Assembly: GCF_035916875.1 (NCBI RefSeq)
Contig: NZ_JAXUHN010000086.1
Coordinates: 1 to 64,000 of the forward strand
Direction of reading: 5' to 3'
Source: Methylomicrobium sp035916875
GTDB lineage: Bacteria; Pseudomonadota; Gammaproteobacteria; Methylococcales; Methylomonadaceae
DNA length: 64,000 nucleotides
Shown here: positions 38,101 to 45,743 of the stretch, piece by piece
How the letters are laid out: every line of letters starts with the position of its first letter
How positions within the stretch are numbered: position 1 is the stretch's first letter
Program-made: the position numbers and the translations under genes
The notes under the pieces: model-generated
Told to the model about the DNA's origin: nothing
Seen by the model: only the letters and a program-made list of their open reading frames with translations
Databases searched by the model: none

Positions 38101-41100
38101 ACAGCCACCAGATTTAGCAGATCGACCCAGTCCGGTTGAGGATCGCCAGATGCATTGCCGTAAAACTTGTCGTCGGAGCGGATCGGCGTGAATCCGTCGC
38201 GCTCCTGTGCTGCCCAAGCCGGGTTGCCTTGACGTGTATAGACAATTGAAGCCGCCAGATCGTAAGCGAACGCCGCGGCGTGACCACCGTTTGCACCAAC
38301 GCTACGGAGTGTAACAGCAGGGCTCACAGTCGCCGTCGTCCAATTGCTGTACAGTGTGGCAACGCTTGATGCGCCATTAAGGGTATAGTTATCTGCAGTG
38401 CCGTGAAACTGCATCGGCTGACCGCTGACCCCGATTCCGTTGCCCGGGACTTGCGAGGTATCGACGAGAAGATAGCCATCCGACAAAGTAGATCCCACTG
38501 AAATGAGTCCCAGCAAACCGGCGAGCTGCGGATCAGGCCGTATTGCGATCAGGTTGCCGCCGGCTGTAGTCACCCAGTCAGTCAGTGTGGTCACTTGGCC
38601 TGAAGTTAAGGGCATCTGCGCCAGAATAACGACGTCATAGGCGGAAAGTAACGCCGGCGTAACGGTAGAGATATCGGCTACGGCAAACGCATTTAGACCC
38701 TCCGTCCGCAAAATCTCGGTGTAATAATTATTATAGATGCCACAGGTGGGGCAATTGGATGTGACGACAAGAATCGGCCCGCCTGGCGGGTTAGGGATGG
38801 CCGCCTCGGCGACAGGAATCACCCAATCTAAAAGCTGATTAACAATAGAACTTAAGGCTGTATTACTTGGCTTTACATTTTCTATGCTTGTCTTTCCAAC
38901 AAAATGACGTGAGGCCAACACATCTGAATTTGGTTTAAGTGCGAGAGTAAGCGGCTCCGAACGGCTAGTTTGTGGACCTACTGGAGATGTGTCTGGTACT
39001 ACTATAGTTCCTACTTTGGTGTCGGTATCTGTATTAAACTCAGTAATCTCACTGTTTTCACTTGCAACATCCAAACTTCCATCCGGACCAAAAGCCAAAG
39101 CATTAATGGCGGCAGGCGGTCCTCCTGCCAGTTGCGCCTGCAATTGGCCGGTTGTTGGATTCCACACCAATATCTTGGTGTCTTCTCCCGCGCTCACTAA
39201 TTTTTTCCCATTGGGACTGAAGGCTACAGCCCTTACACTGCCCTGATGTCCAGAAAGCGCTTTGATTTGCTGACCTGTTGTTATATCCCATAACATAACC
39301 GTACTATCCGCGCTGGCGCTGGCCAAAAGCGTCCCCCCGACCGGATTGAAAGCTACCGCATTGACTTCGTCAGCATGACCCAGCAGTGTCTGTAAACGCT
39401 TACCCGTCGCAACGTCCCACACTAGAATGCTTCCGTCAGCACCGCCGCTGGCCAACAACTGCCCATTCGGACTGAATGCCAGCCCATTTACAAAATCTTT
39501 GTGGCCTGAAAAAATCTTGCTTAATTTGTGCGCTGCGGCGTCATAAAGCAAAACTCTTGTATCTTCGCCAGCGGTTGCGATAAATCGGTCATCGGGGCTC
39601 GCTGCGATAGCTCGTGGAGGGTGTTCGGGTCCGTAAAATGTCTGAAGATTCTTACCAGCATCATCCCAAATTTTTATTTCCGTATCTCCACCTACACTTG
39701 CCCATTCATTTGCCTTTCCTCGGAAAGCCAAACCCCTAACGGCTCTGCCATGATGCCCTGATACTTTCCAGCGCTGTTTACCGGTCTTATTAAAAACCTG
39801 GATCGTACCATCCTCGGCCGCAACCCCCATTTCCTGGCCATCCTGACTTATTGCTATTGCTCTGACTCCCTTCCAGTTTTGTGCACTCCTCCGTTTCTTG
39901 CTCATTCCATTACCTTTATTAGCAACTTGATTGCTTCCGGCTGCTTGAGATGCATTTTTTGCTACACCGGGTGCGTTGGAAACATTCAATTGTGAAGGAA
40001 TATTAGAAACAGAGCTCACGGAAGTTGACGCTTGAGAGCCTGCCAATGATGCACTGAGTAATGTTGGGATCTGAAAAATTTGACGCCCCACTCCCGTTAC
40101 TAAATCCCAAACGAATACGCCTCCATCCTTTCCAATGGCCGCCAAAGAAGGTTGTTTCGAATTGAAAGCGGCTTTGGTAATTAATTCGGTCGGGCCCACG
40201 AGAAGTTTTTTCATTTCCCCCGTAGGAACATCAATCAAACTGATAAGGGAGTCCTCGCCAATACTTGCCAGAAGCCTTCCATCAGGACTGAAAAATAAAT
40301 GGGTAACAGGTACGCCGCTCTCAGTTGGATGTTCAAAGATCAAACTGCCAGCCACAGGATTCCATAACTGGATTTTAGACTCCTTTCTTCCACTGCTAAT
40401 TGCTAGTGTCTTGCTATCCGGACTAAATGCGACATCGCTGATTTCCTCCTTAACATCTAGAATTCGTTTAACCGCACCGGAGCGATCAGGATCCCAGAGA
40501 GAGACATGCCCCCCCTGTACACTTGCTAAGGTTTTGCCATCTGGACTGTATGCCAAGTCTGTAACAATCGAATCGCCTGGAAGTAATTTATTCAACTTTC
40601 CGCTTACGGCGTTCCACAACTTGATTTCTGATTTCTGTCCATTATTTGCACTGGCCAAAAATTTCCCGTCGGGACTGAACGTTAAGTGGTCAACAGTTAC
40701 ACCTAGACTAGGCTGTATTGACTTTGATTGGCCAGTCGTCAAATCCCATAGAAAAATCTCGCTTTCTAGAGTAATCCCGGCAAAACGCTTGCCGTCAGGA
40801 CTGAATGCAACCTGAACAATGGCTGAGTTTATATTGACTAGCGGAATAGAAAGTTGCTCAAGTCCTGATCCGACATCCCATAGATTGATCGTATCCTTAC
40901 CGACGCTAACGAGTATTTTTCCATCCGGACTAAAAGCAATCTCACTAACCGTGTTTGCAGGCTGACCCGTAAGAGTTATTGGCGCTAAAGTGGCAGTTAA
41001 ATCCCATAACGTAATTAGTCCGTCAGAGTCTACATTGGCCAAAATATTGCCATCTGGACTAAACGCGACGAGGTCGCGCTCGTCACTGAGTCGCTCCACG

Positions 41101-41240
41101 AAGGATGCTTCAAGCGCTTGGCTAGCCCTTGCAGTTCTTACGGGTCCCTCGAAGTCCATAGCTAGAATCGAAGCAACCCAAACAAAAAGAGTAATTGTAA
41201 TGCCGGTTAGATTCCGATTTTTTATGCTTAAATTTTTCAT
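32103..41240 (-). CDS. Giant secreted mosaic protein (WD40, amidotransferase-like, deacetylase-like, Ig/DUF4082, DMFase-beta-like, FN3)
   Basis: This 3045-residue protein starts with a Sec-type signal (charged start, hydrophobic LTGITITLFVWVASILAM, likely cut after ARA near residue 38). In order: WD40 repeats (about 50-390); a Ser/Asn-rich linker; more WD40 repeats (about 455-755, e.g. SGHKDFVNGLAFSPNGQLLA); an amidotransferase-like sheet starting ILVVTSNCPTCG near 815; a polysaccharide-deacetylase-like domain from VVIMTGDDHGNGG near 1083 with GLHINTNC near 1160; three Ig-like (Big_5) repeats beginning DTTPPTVT near 1406, 1683 and 1968, alternating with two DUF4082 domains near 1523 and 1801; a dimethylformamidase-beta-like domain (about 2076-2580, SVGHDEYWSGAQR near 2327); two further Ig-like repeats; FN3 near 2778; a C-terminal beta-rich domain. 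No autotransporter, PEP-CTERM or LPXTG tail is seen. A role in handling or anchoring the polysaccharide is an inference from its place in the locus. Confidence 0.8.
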   Translation of the reverse strand: MKNLSIKNRNLTGITITLFVWVASILAMDFEGPVRTARASQALEASFVERLSDERDLVAFSPDGNILANVDSDGLITLWDLTATLAPITLTGQPANTVSEIAFSPDGKILVSVGKDTINLWDVGSGLEQLSIPLVNINSAIVQVAFSPDGKRFAGITLESEIFLWDLTTGQSKSIQPSLGVTVDHLTFSPDGKFLASANNGQKSEIKLWNAVSGKLNKLLPGDSIVTDLAYSPDGKTLASVQGGHVSLWDPDRSGAVKRILDVKEEISDVAFSPDSKTLAISSGRKESKIQLWNPVAGSLIFEHPTESGVPVTHLFFSPDGRLLASIGEDSLISLIDVPTGEMKKLLVGPTELITKAAFNSKQPSLAAIGKDGGVFVWDLVTGVGRQIFQIPTLLSASLAGSQASTSVSSVSNIPSQLNVSNAPGVAKNASQAAGSNQVANKGNGMSKKRRSAQNWKGVRAIAISQDGQEMGVAAEDGTIQVFNKTGKQRWKVSGHHGRAVRGLAFRGKANEWASVGGDTEIKIWDDAGKNLQTFYGPEHPPRAIAASPDDRFIATAGEDTRVLLYDAAAHKLSKIFSGHKDFVNGLAFSPNGQLLASGGADGSILVWDVATGKRLQTLLGHADEVNAVAFNPVGGTLLASASADSTVMLWDITTGQQIKALSGHQGSVRAVAFSPNGKKLVSAGEDTKILVWNPTTGQLQAQLAGGPPAAINALAFGPDGSLDVASENSEITEFNTDTDTKVGTIVVPDTSPVGPQTSRSEPLTLALKPNSDVLASRHFVGKTSIENVKPSNTALSSIVNQLLDWVIPVAEAAIPNPPGGPILVVTSNCPTCGIYNNYYTEILRTEGLNAFAVADISTVTPALLSAYDVVILAQMPLTSGQVTTLTDWVTTAGGNLIAIRPDPQLAGLLGLISVGSTLSDGYLLVDTSQVPGNGIGVSGQPMQFHGTADNYTLNGASSVATLYSNWTTATVSPAVTLRSVGANGGHAAAFAYDLAASIVYTRQGNPAWAAQERDGFTPIRSDDKFYGNASGDPQPDWVDLLNLVAVPQADEQQRLLANLITQINLAKKPLPRFWYFPRGKKAVVIMTGDDHGNGGTGPRFDQFTSLSPAGCNVANWECVRGTSYIYPETGNLSDAQAAAYSAAGFEVGLHINTNCTDFTPTSLESNYVQQIGAFQAAYPSVPTPQTMRHHCLVWSDWITAAQTELSHGIRLDTSFYFWPPSWVNDRPGNFTGSAMPMRFADLSGNLIDVYQAVSHMTDESGQTYPFTINTLLDRALGAEAYYGAYTINAHTDLPTEDAATFTVNSALTRGVPVVSSIQMLTWLDARNNSSFGSLAWNGSNLSFAVSPGPGANGLQAMLPVHTAAGVLVGLSGPGGAAVPYTTDSIKGTQYAFFAAAAGGYTAAYAADTTPPTVTSISPVNGATGVIQQPTVTATFSEPVDPATVTSSNFKLQFGNNPPVSATVRYDSSTNTAKLTPSTVLSASTTYTATILTGIKDLAGNALAAPYTWSFTTQAQPCAATPCSAWNSSATPGTPSVNDPSSVELGVKFKSDLNGVITGIRFYQVNAGTYTAALWTLGGQQLATANVTATTSGWQQVTFSNPVAITANTVYVASYHAPNGNYAVNNSPQFSSSGVDNPPIHLLQDGVSGGNGVYVYSASSTFPTNTYNSSNYWVDVVFSTATGPDTTPPTVTAQSPAPNATGVATNTAVTATFSEALDATTITGANASNFQLQAGSNAPITATVSYANNTATLTPASALSANTTYTATVKGGTNGVKDIAGNPLAANVNWSFTTGASGAPNCSTGTSSIWPTNPTPSVISDSDTSSVELGVKFTSTQNGWICGVRFYKGSTNTGTHVGKLWNRTTGALLASATFQSETASGWQQVSFTTPIAITAGTQYVASYLAPVGRYSINSNYFSADVTSGPLTALSSAGSGGNGVYLYGTGGFPVNTFQATNYWVDVVFTANTGPDTTPPTVTSTSPATGATGALPGNPVTATFSEAVDGATVNSSTFQLLDASNTLVPASYTVANNTATLTPSSSLTASTPYTAKLSGVKDLAGNPLAADYAWSFTTGVDPCSAGGNPIVCENSKTGNPSSEWDITGAGDTTIQGYATDISVNRGNTVSFKIKTDATAYRLDIYRMGFYGGLGARKIASITPSATLPQTQPNCLTNATGLIDCGNWGLSASWSVPADAVSGIYFAKVVRNDTQGASHIVFVVRDDSSTSDLLFQTSDTTWQAYNNYGGNSLYQGTGPGTGGNSAGRAYKVSYNRPFNTRAVDNGQDWVFNAEYPMVRWLEANGYSVSYFTGIDSDRRGNLIANHKVFLSVGHDEYWSGAQRTNVEAARGAGINLAFFSGNEVYWKTRWESSIDGSGSAYRTLVCYKETHNFPNNQDPNDPPTWTGTWRDPRNSPPADGGRPENALLGPIFMVNDGATTSITVPEADGKMRFWRNTSIATLAPGNTATLPNGTLGYEWDVDLDNGVRPAGLIRLSTTIVNNAPILTDFGSTFGTGTANHALTLYRSSNGALVFGAGTVQWPWGLDSNHDRAGTATDVSMQQATVNLFADMNVQPATLQSGLIAATKSTDTTPPVSTITSPAGGSSVALGSNVVISGTATDAGGGLVGGVEVSVDGGATWHPATGRSTWTYSWTTPATSTTVTIKSRAVDDSLNLETPATGISVNVGSGADTTAPTVSMTVPANGATVSGSSVTVSANASDNVGVSSVQFLLDGASLGAPDTVAPYSITWDSTLASNGAHTLSARASDAAGNTATAANISVTVSNTVPLAPSALTATAASSTQINLSWTDNATNENGFKIERCQGAGCSTFAQIATLGSNITAYADTTGLTPNTSYSYRMVAYNGIGNSAYSNAATAVTPNVTGFLSPSSNLAVLLNGDSNGFETTPANAYANDTLFAVDTNSGINTSTSCTNSGKDKHLYYNYNFNIPSGAVIKGIEVRLDALVDSTTGTPKMCVQFSWDGGLTWTATQNTTTLATSEATYVLGSATDTWGRAWTVTNFSNANFRVRVINVASNTSRDFSLDWIAVKVTYL

Positions 41241-41660
41241 TTTCTTACCCCTGCTTTAAGTTAGGCTTTCTCAAATTTTGACGATTTTCGGAAAGACTAT
41301 GCTTCAGTTTTAACTATGCCCTTTAGACAAGCCTAAATTCTTGCTCATAACAATTACGGCGACCTAATTTTTCGCTAAGTCCAGTAAAAGTAGAGTCGGA
41401 ATTTCATGCATAAAATTTATTTTTTAGCTATGCTTACATACCAATTGAAATTGATTTTTCTCGTCCGAGAGCGGCATTGCGTTGCGTCCAATAATCCACG
41501 AATATGACTTAATGCTTGATGCGGGCATAGCCTTTTATTTTTTAGAGTTTACTAAACATTCTAAGGCTTATTTAATTAAATTTAAAATTAGCCCGTAAAC
41601 AGCATCATATTGGTTGTTCAACCTACGTCCCAATTTTTTTAGAAAATATATTTTTTCTAA
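41241..41660 (-). promoter_or_regulatory. AT-rich 420-base leader upstream of the giant gene
   Basis: No gene fits here. The spacing is the longest within the coupled part of the locus, so the giant gene probably has its own promoter in this region. An AGTTTACTAAACATT palindrome-like piece near 41547 is visible, but I cannot fix a -35/-10 pair or a known riboswitch. Confidence 0.35.
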
Positions 41661-42836
41661 TTACACGGCGCCTCGGCATTTAAAAACTACCTTGACCGTT
41701 TTCAATAAAATCTTTAAATCCATAAGAATGGACCAATTTTGTATGTAGCGAATATCTAGCCTCACCGAGTCATCCCACTCTGTCGTACTTCGCCCTTCTA
41801 CTTGCCAAAGTCCAGTGATTCCAGGTTTCATTTCTAATATTCGCCTGAGATGCCAGGCTTGATATTTCTCAGCTTCGTAAGGAAGAGGAGGTCTCGGTCC
41901 AACTAGGCTCATGTCACCCATCAACACATTAAAAAACTGTGGCAGCTCATCAATACTTGTTTTTCGAATGAAACTCCCAATCCTGGTTACCCTGGGATCC
42001 GATTTAATCTTAAATAAAGGCTCTTCCGCGTTTCCCTGATTAATTTTTGCGAGATCCCCTTTAATAAAGTCTTGGATGTATTCACGGTGAATTCGATCGT
42101 CCATGTTCACGCGCATGGATCGAAACTTATAGAAGGTAAAGGGATTACCTTGCTTACCCAATCGGATTTGCCTGAAGATAACTGGCCCCGGAGAAGTTAC
42201 TTTGATAGCTAACGCCGTAATCAACATTAGAGGCATTAGCATAACAATGCCGACTATCGAGCCAACAATATCAATACTTCTTTTTAATAAAAGCTTAAAC
42301 CAAGGAGTACTTTTTGAAGCCTCCAGGTCGAAAGGAAAAACATCCGGCCCAATACCTCCCTTTTTTTCGAGGCTCTCAAAAATATCGTCAGGATAACTCG
42401 AAGCGGTAGCGGAAAATTGTGGCTTCTTATTCCCATTAATTAATTTTGCACAGATCTCTTTAGCTCCCTTATCGTTTGTATCGGGGAGAAGTATACCTAT
42501 GGTTTTATGATTGACAAATCCACTAATGTCGGTAGCTCGTATCTTGGATCGAACAAAGTTTAAAATCTCAACCATATCAGTACTTTTATCTTCCGCCTCT
42601 TCATCTAGAGTCAATAAAACAATTGATAAAGTGGTTTTAGATCGCTGCGCGCGGAGTTTCTCAAGGCGCAATTGATCGATAAAAAATGAATCATAAATGA
42701 TCTCACCGTAATTATCCCGATAATGACTTGAGCTATTGGGTATAAAGGGGGATATCGCTGACTCTCCTTGAAAATGCTCACAATTTGTATTTTTCATTTT
42801 CACCCCAATCGCATGACGCTTTAAAAGATTGACCAT
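41661..42836 (-). CDS. Phosphoglycosyl transferase (bacterial sugar transferase) with degenerate GGDEF-like N-terminal domain
   Basis: This 391-residue protein should start glycan assembly by moving a sugar phosphate to undecaprenyl phosphate. The C-terminal half (from about 183) has the monotopic membrane helix (SIDIVGSIVGIVMLMPLMLI), the LGKQGNPFTFYKFRSMRVN loop, the catalytic SIDELPQFFNVLMGDMSLVG near 292 with the Asp-Glu dyad, and the C-terminal GITGLWQVEGRS. The N-terminal part (about 50-150; LEKLRAQRSKTTLSIVLLTL, then FVNHKTIGILLPDT) looks like a nucleotide-cyclase/GGDEF fold without the GGDEF motif, possibly a regulatory module. It is the first gene of the locus; a 13-base inverted repeat lies 45 bases upstream. 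Confidence 0.85.
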   Translation of the reverse strand: MVNLLKRHAIGVKMKNTNCEHFQGESAISPFIPNSSSHYRDNYGEIIYDSFFIDQLRLEKLRAQRSKTTLSIVLLTLDEEAEDKSTDMVEILNFVRSKIRATDISGFVNHKTIGILLPDTNDKGAKEICAKLINGNKKPQFSATASSYPDDIFESLEKKGGIGPDVFPFDLEASKSTPWFKLLLKRSIDIVGSIVGIVMLMPLMLITALAIKVTSPGPVIFRQIRLGKQGNPFTFYKFRSMRVNMDDRIHREYIQDFIKGDLAKINQGNAEEPLFKIKSDPRVTRIGSFIRKTSIDELPQFFNVLMGDMSLVGPRPPLPYEAEKYQAWHLRRILEMKPGITGLWQVEGRSTTEWDDSVRLDIRYIQNWSILMDLKILLKTVKVVFKCRGAV

Positions 42837-42880
42837 ACCATTAATTGAACAGAATACTGTCTAATTTATTGATTTTATTA

Positions 42881-42918
42881 CAAAATGTCTATTAGTATTC
42901 ATGTCAATAGACATTTTG
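42881..42918. promoter_or_regulatory. Perfect inverted repeat upstream of the locus (possible operator)
   Basis: Arms CAAAATGTCTATT (42881-42893) and AATAGACATTTTG (42906-42918) are perfect complements around a 12-base spacer, 45 bases upstream of the phosphoglycosyl transferase start. The AT-rich arms without a following T-run suit a binding site for a dimeric regulator better than a terminator. No regulator gene is nearby. Confidence 0.5.
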
Positions 42919-43077
42919 GAATAGAGACTGATCTACATCTGCTATGTGAATTCTGGCATCGGTTACATCGCACTCTCTGACCGACTTGCGAGTATTGCCA
43001 ACATTTATGCAGAGTCTACTCAGAAAACACTATCTGTTTGATTTAATAGCTAAATCAGTTATTTTTCGTTGCTGTAA

Positions 43078-43117
43078 GTGCACGGTTTTTGACCAACCCA
43101 CGCTTAAATCCGTGCAC
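43078..43117. terminator. Inverted repeat with T-run (possible plus-strand terminator)
   Basis: Arms GTGCACGG (43078-43085) and CCGTGCAC (43110-43117), followed by CCTTTTTG. The loop is long (24 bases), which makes a terminator only moderately likely; it could also be an operator. Confidence 0.35.
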
Positions 43118-43472
43118 CCTTTTTGCCCATATTTGAATTTGCCAGAGCCGCAATGTAGTAAATTTGCCTCAGAATCACTTTATATCAATAACTTACGCCG
43201 AAACCGATAGATTTTATTGTTCATTAAGACTTTCTGAGCAGGCTCTTATTAGAATGTCAATCGGCGCCGAAAATTTTCCACCCACTAGCCGATGGGTAAT
43301 CGGCTAAAAGCATTTTTGATCAATTGGTTGAGTCACAGATTGGAAAGCGTGGTTGCCCATTCGGTTTGGAAAGTGGCAAATGTTTAACGCCACTAAACAA
43401 CTACCGGCTAAAAGCCGGTGGGTTTGATTTACGGACTGAAAGTCCGGATACGCGTCGACTCAACGACGCGTC

Positions 43473-43904
43473 TTATTCGGGTTCCGTTTTAAAATTATCG
43501 TTCGGATTCGGCTCAAAGTGATGTTCCAAATGCTGCTTGATCATTTCTTCCGTCATCTGACCGACGGTGGCACAGAAATAGCCCCGCGCCCAAAAGTGCC
43601 GACCCCAATAGCGCTTTTTCAAATGGGGAAACTCTTCGAACAGATAACTGGAGGTTCGTCCTTTGATCCGCCTCATAATCTCGCTGGGCGCCAGATTCGG
43701 CGGTGCGCTGACCAAAATATGCACGTGGTCTTTGCTCACTACACCCCGGATAATCCGAATCTAAAACGCTTCACAGGTTTGGCGAACGATTTCTTTAACC
43801 CGCTCGGCTACCTCTCCCTTCAAAATTTGATAACGATACTTCGTCACCCAAACAAAATGATATTCAATCTGGAAAACCGTATGGCTCCCACATCTATAGT
43901 CCAT
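43473..43904 (-). pseudogene. IS200-type TnpA with an in-frame amber stop and altered catalytic tyrosine
   Basis: A good ribosome site (AGGAGGTGAGGC) precedes the ATG at 43904. The frame reads 47 codons (ending QTCEAF), meets TAG at 43763-43761, and continues in the same frame for 96 codons to a stop at 43473. The second part has the HUH-type metal site (SKDHVHILVSAPPNL). Where the family has its nucleophilic tyrosine before LEHHFEPN this copy reads MIKQHLEHH, a histidine. So it is probably dead, unless the stop is read through. Confidence 0.75.
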
Positions 43905-43938
43905 GCCTCACCTCCTTGTGCGCTATTTTCGCAGCTAA

Positions 43939-45321
43939 CAGGCTGTTGATTTTCTCTGCCCCTGAAAGCCGCATAATTTCGTTGCCTGAAACACATGAAA
44001 CATCGTAATGCATTGTTAAATATGACAAAATTATTCAATTGCAAGATACTTCGAGGCAGTATTCCCCATGCGCGGTGCCGACATTACCCAAGAAGAGCTG
44101 TTCAGCTTCCGAACTTTGGAAGCACGCATTCCTAAAAGCCACCCACTCCGCAAGCTGCGGGCGGTGGTCGACATCCTGCTGTCCACGCTGGACGACGAGT
44201 TCGGCGTCCTTTACGCCTTTACCGGCCGAGAGTCGATTCCGCCGGAGCGCCTGCTGCGCGCCAGTTTGTTGCAAATCCTGTTTTCCATCCGTTCCGAGCG
44301 GCAGTTGATGGAGCAGATCGACTTCAACCTGCTGTTCCGCTGGTTTATCGGGCTGACGATGGACGGTGAGGTCTGGGACCACTCCACGTTTAGCGCCAAT
44401 CGTGAGCGCTTGCTGAACGAACGGATGAGCCGATTGTTTTTCGAGCGTGTGCTGGCGCTCGCGAAATGGAAAGAACTGGTGTCCGACGAACATTTTTCGG
44501 TTGACGGCACGCTGATCCAGGCCTGGGTGTCGATGAAAAGTTTCGTGCGCAAGGATGGGTCAACCCCGCCGCCGGAAGATCAAAGCCGCAATCCCTCGGT
44601 CGATTTCAAGGGCGAGAAACGCAGCAACGACACCCACGCCTCGACCACTGATCCGGACGCACGCCTGTACAAGAAAGGCGATGGGGACAAGTCGCAGTTG
44701 TGTTTCATGGGCCATGTGCTGATGGAAAACCGCAACGGCTTGGTTGTCGACGTGGAAGTCACGCACGCCACTGGCACCGCGGAACGGGGCGCCGCCAAGG
44801 ACATGGTGAAACGGAGTATTGCTAAGCCCGGTGCCACGCTGGGGGCAGACAAGGGTTACGATACCCAGGACTTTGTTGCAGCCATGCGGACCTGCAAAGT
44901 AACGCCGCATGTCGCGCAAAAAGCCAAAGGCTCGGCGATTGACAAGCGAACCACGCGGCACAAGGGTTACCGCACCGGCCTGAAAGTGCGCAAGCGGATC
45001 GAAGAGGTCTTCGGTTGGTCGAAGACGGTCGGCGGGCTTCGCCAAACAAAATTCCGTGGCCTGCAGAAGGTGGCGGCGCAAGCCGTGTTCACCTTCGCCG
45101 CGTATAACTTGACGCGGCTGAGCAGCATTTTCGGTTGGCGATATTCGACCGCTTAGGCGGTCGTGAGCCTGAAATTCGCCGAAAGGCGAAATGAAGCCTC
45201 GCCCGAGGCTGAAGGTACCGGCTAAAACCGGGATTTCAGCGCTGATCCGGCTTCCAGCTGTTAAACAAAATCGAAAATGAGGCTTGGAGCCGAAGGCACT
45301 GGGGCGTTTTTCAACAACCTG
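43939..45321 (+). mobile_element. Intact IS5-type insertion sequence (1383 bp, CTAA target repeat)
   Basis: The ends are inverted repeats (CAGGCTGTTGA at 43939; complement of CAGGTTGTTGA ending at 45321) and are flanked by a direct CTAA at 43935-43938 and 45322-45325. Four-base YTAR duplications are known for part of the IS5 family. The single gene inside is complete. The element has entered the region just upstream of the IS200-type TnpA start, so it is younger than that element. Confidence 0.85.
44068..45156 (+). CDS. IS5-family DDE transposase
   Basis: This 362-residue transposase looks complete. The catalytic triad is visible: Asp in SVDGTLIQAW near 147, Asp in LGADKGYDTQDF near 270, and Glu in KRIEEVFGWSKTVGG near 312 (the Y-R-K-E region of IS5 enzymes). 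An N-terminal DUF772-like part (RLLRASLLQILFSIRSERQL) binds the ends. It catalyses cut-and-paste transposition of the 1383-bp element around it. Codon use is GC-rich, unlike the adjacent AT-rich DNA. Confidence 0.9.
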   Translation: MRGADITQEELFSFRTLEARIPKSHPLRKLRAVVDILLSTLDDEFGVLYAFTGRESIPPERLLRASLLQILFSIRSERQLMEQIDFNLLFRWFIGLTMDGEVWDHSTFSANRERLLNERMSRLFFERVLALAKWKELVSDEHFSVDGTLIQAWVSMKSFVRKDGSTPPPEDQSRNPSVDFKGEKRSNDTHASTTDPDARLYKKGDGDKSQLCFMGHVLMENRNGLVVDVEVTHATGTAERGAAKDMVKRSIAKPGATLGADKGYDTQDFVAAMRTCKVTPHVAQKAKGSAIDKRTTRHKGYRTGLKVRKRIEEVFGWSKTVGGLRQTKFRGLQKVAAQAVFTFAAYNLTRLSSIFGWRYSTA

Positions 45322-45703
45322 CTAAAGCTGACCGGCTAAAGCCGGTGATTTAAACCTTATTGATGAAAAATTAACATCCTCACGTTCTTCGGCGGCAAAA
45401 AGCATTCTTTTGGCATCGTAAACTCCGAAGCCGTTTTGCGAAATGAGGTGCTGTTTTAGCACTGCGGATGTGGGATTTTTCGTAAGATTCCAATTGAAAT
45501 TTCAGTGCACAAATGAAATTTAATAAAATCATATATGATTGTTTTTTCAATGAAAATAAGAATTTATCGGTCCAATCATTTGTAAAACTGATCGCCATCC
45601 AGACATGCTAAATTGAATTGTGCCAGGTAGTTTTTGGTCTTCATTTCGGCAATAAATACCGCGCGAAGACACTGAATTAAGATGGGAAATTGCTCATTGA
45701 TCG
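45322..45703. other. Spacer between IS5-type element and group II intron
   Basis: It holds the right hairpin of the IS200-type element (45331-45346) and then about 350 bases of low-GC sequence in which I see no gene. Confidence 0.4.
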
Positions 45704-45743
45704 GTCGCGGTAGAGATGGCTGTTACCAGCCACCCCCCGCACA

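Larger units (their letters stand above)
43403..45346 (-). mobile_element. IS200-type element bounded by hairpins, split by an IS5-type insertion
   Basis: One end has the hairpins ACCGGCTAAAAGCCGGT (43403-43419), CGGACTGAAAGTCCGG (43431-43446) and CGCGTCGACTCAACGACGCG (43451-43470); the other has ACCGGCTAAAGCCGGT (45331-45346). Between them lies the TnpA pseudogene and the IS5-type element with CTAA target repeats. Subterminal hairpins are what IS200/IS605 transposases recognise. Exact cleavage sites are not determined. Confidence 0.5.

Noticed and set aside
44035..45081. Minus-strand frames of 152 and 173 codons opposite the IS5-type transposase
   Set aside because: The transposase on the plus strand has the full DDE set; the opposite frames have no family resemblance.
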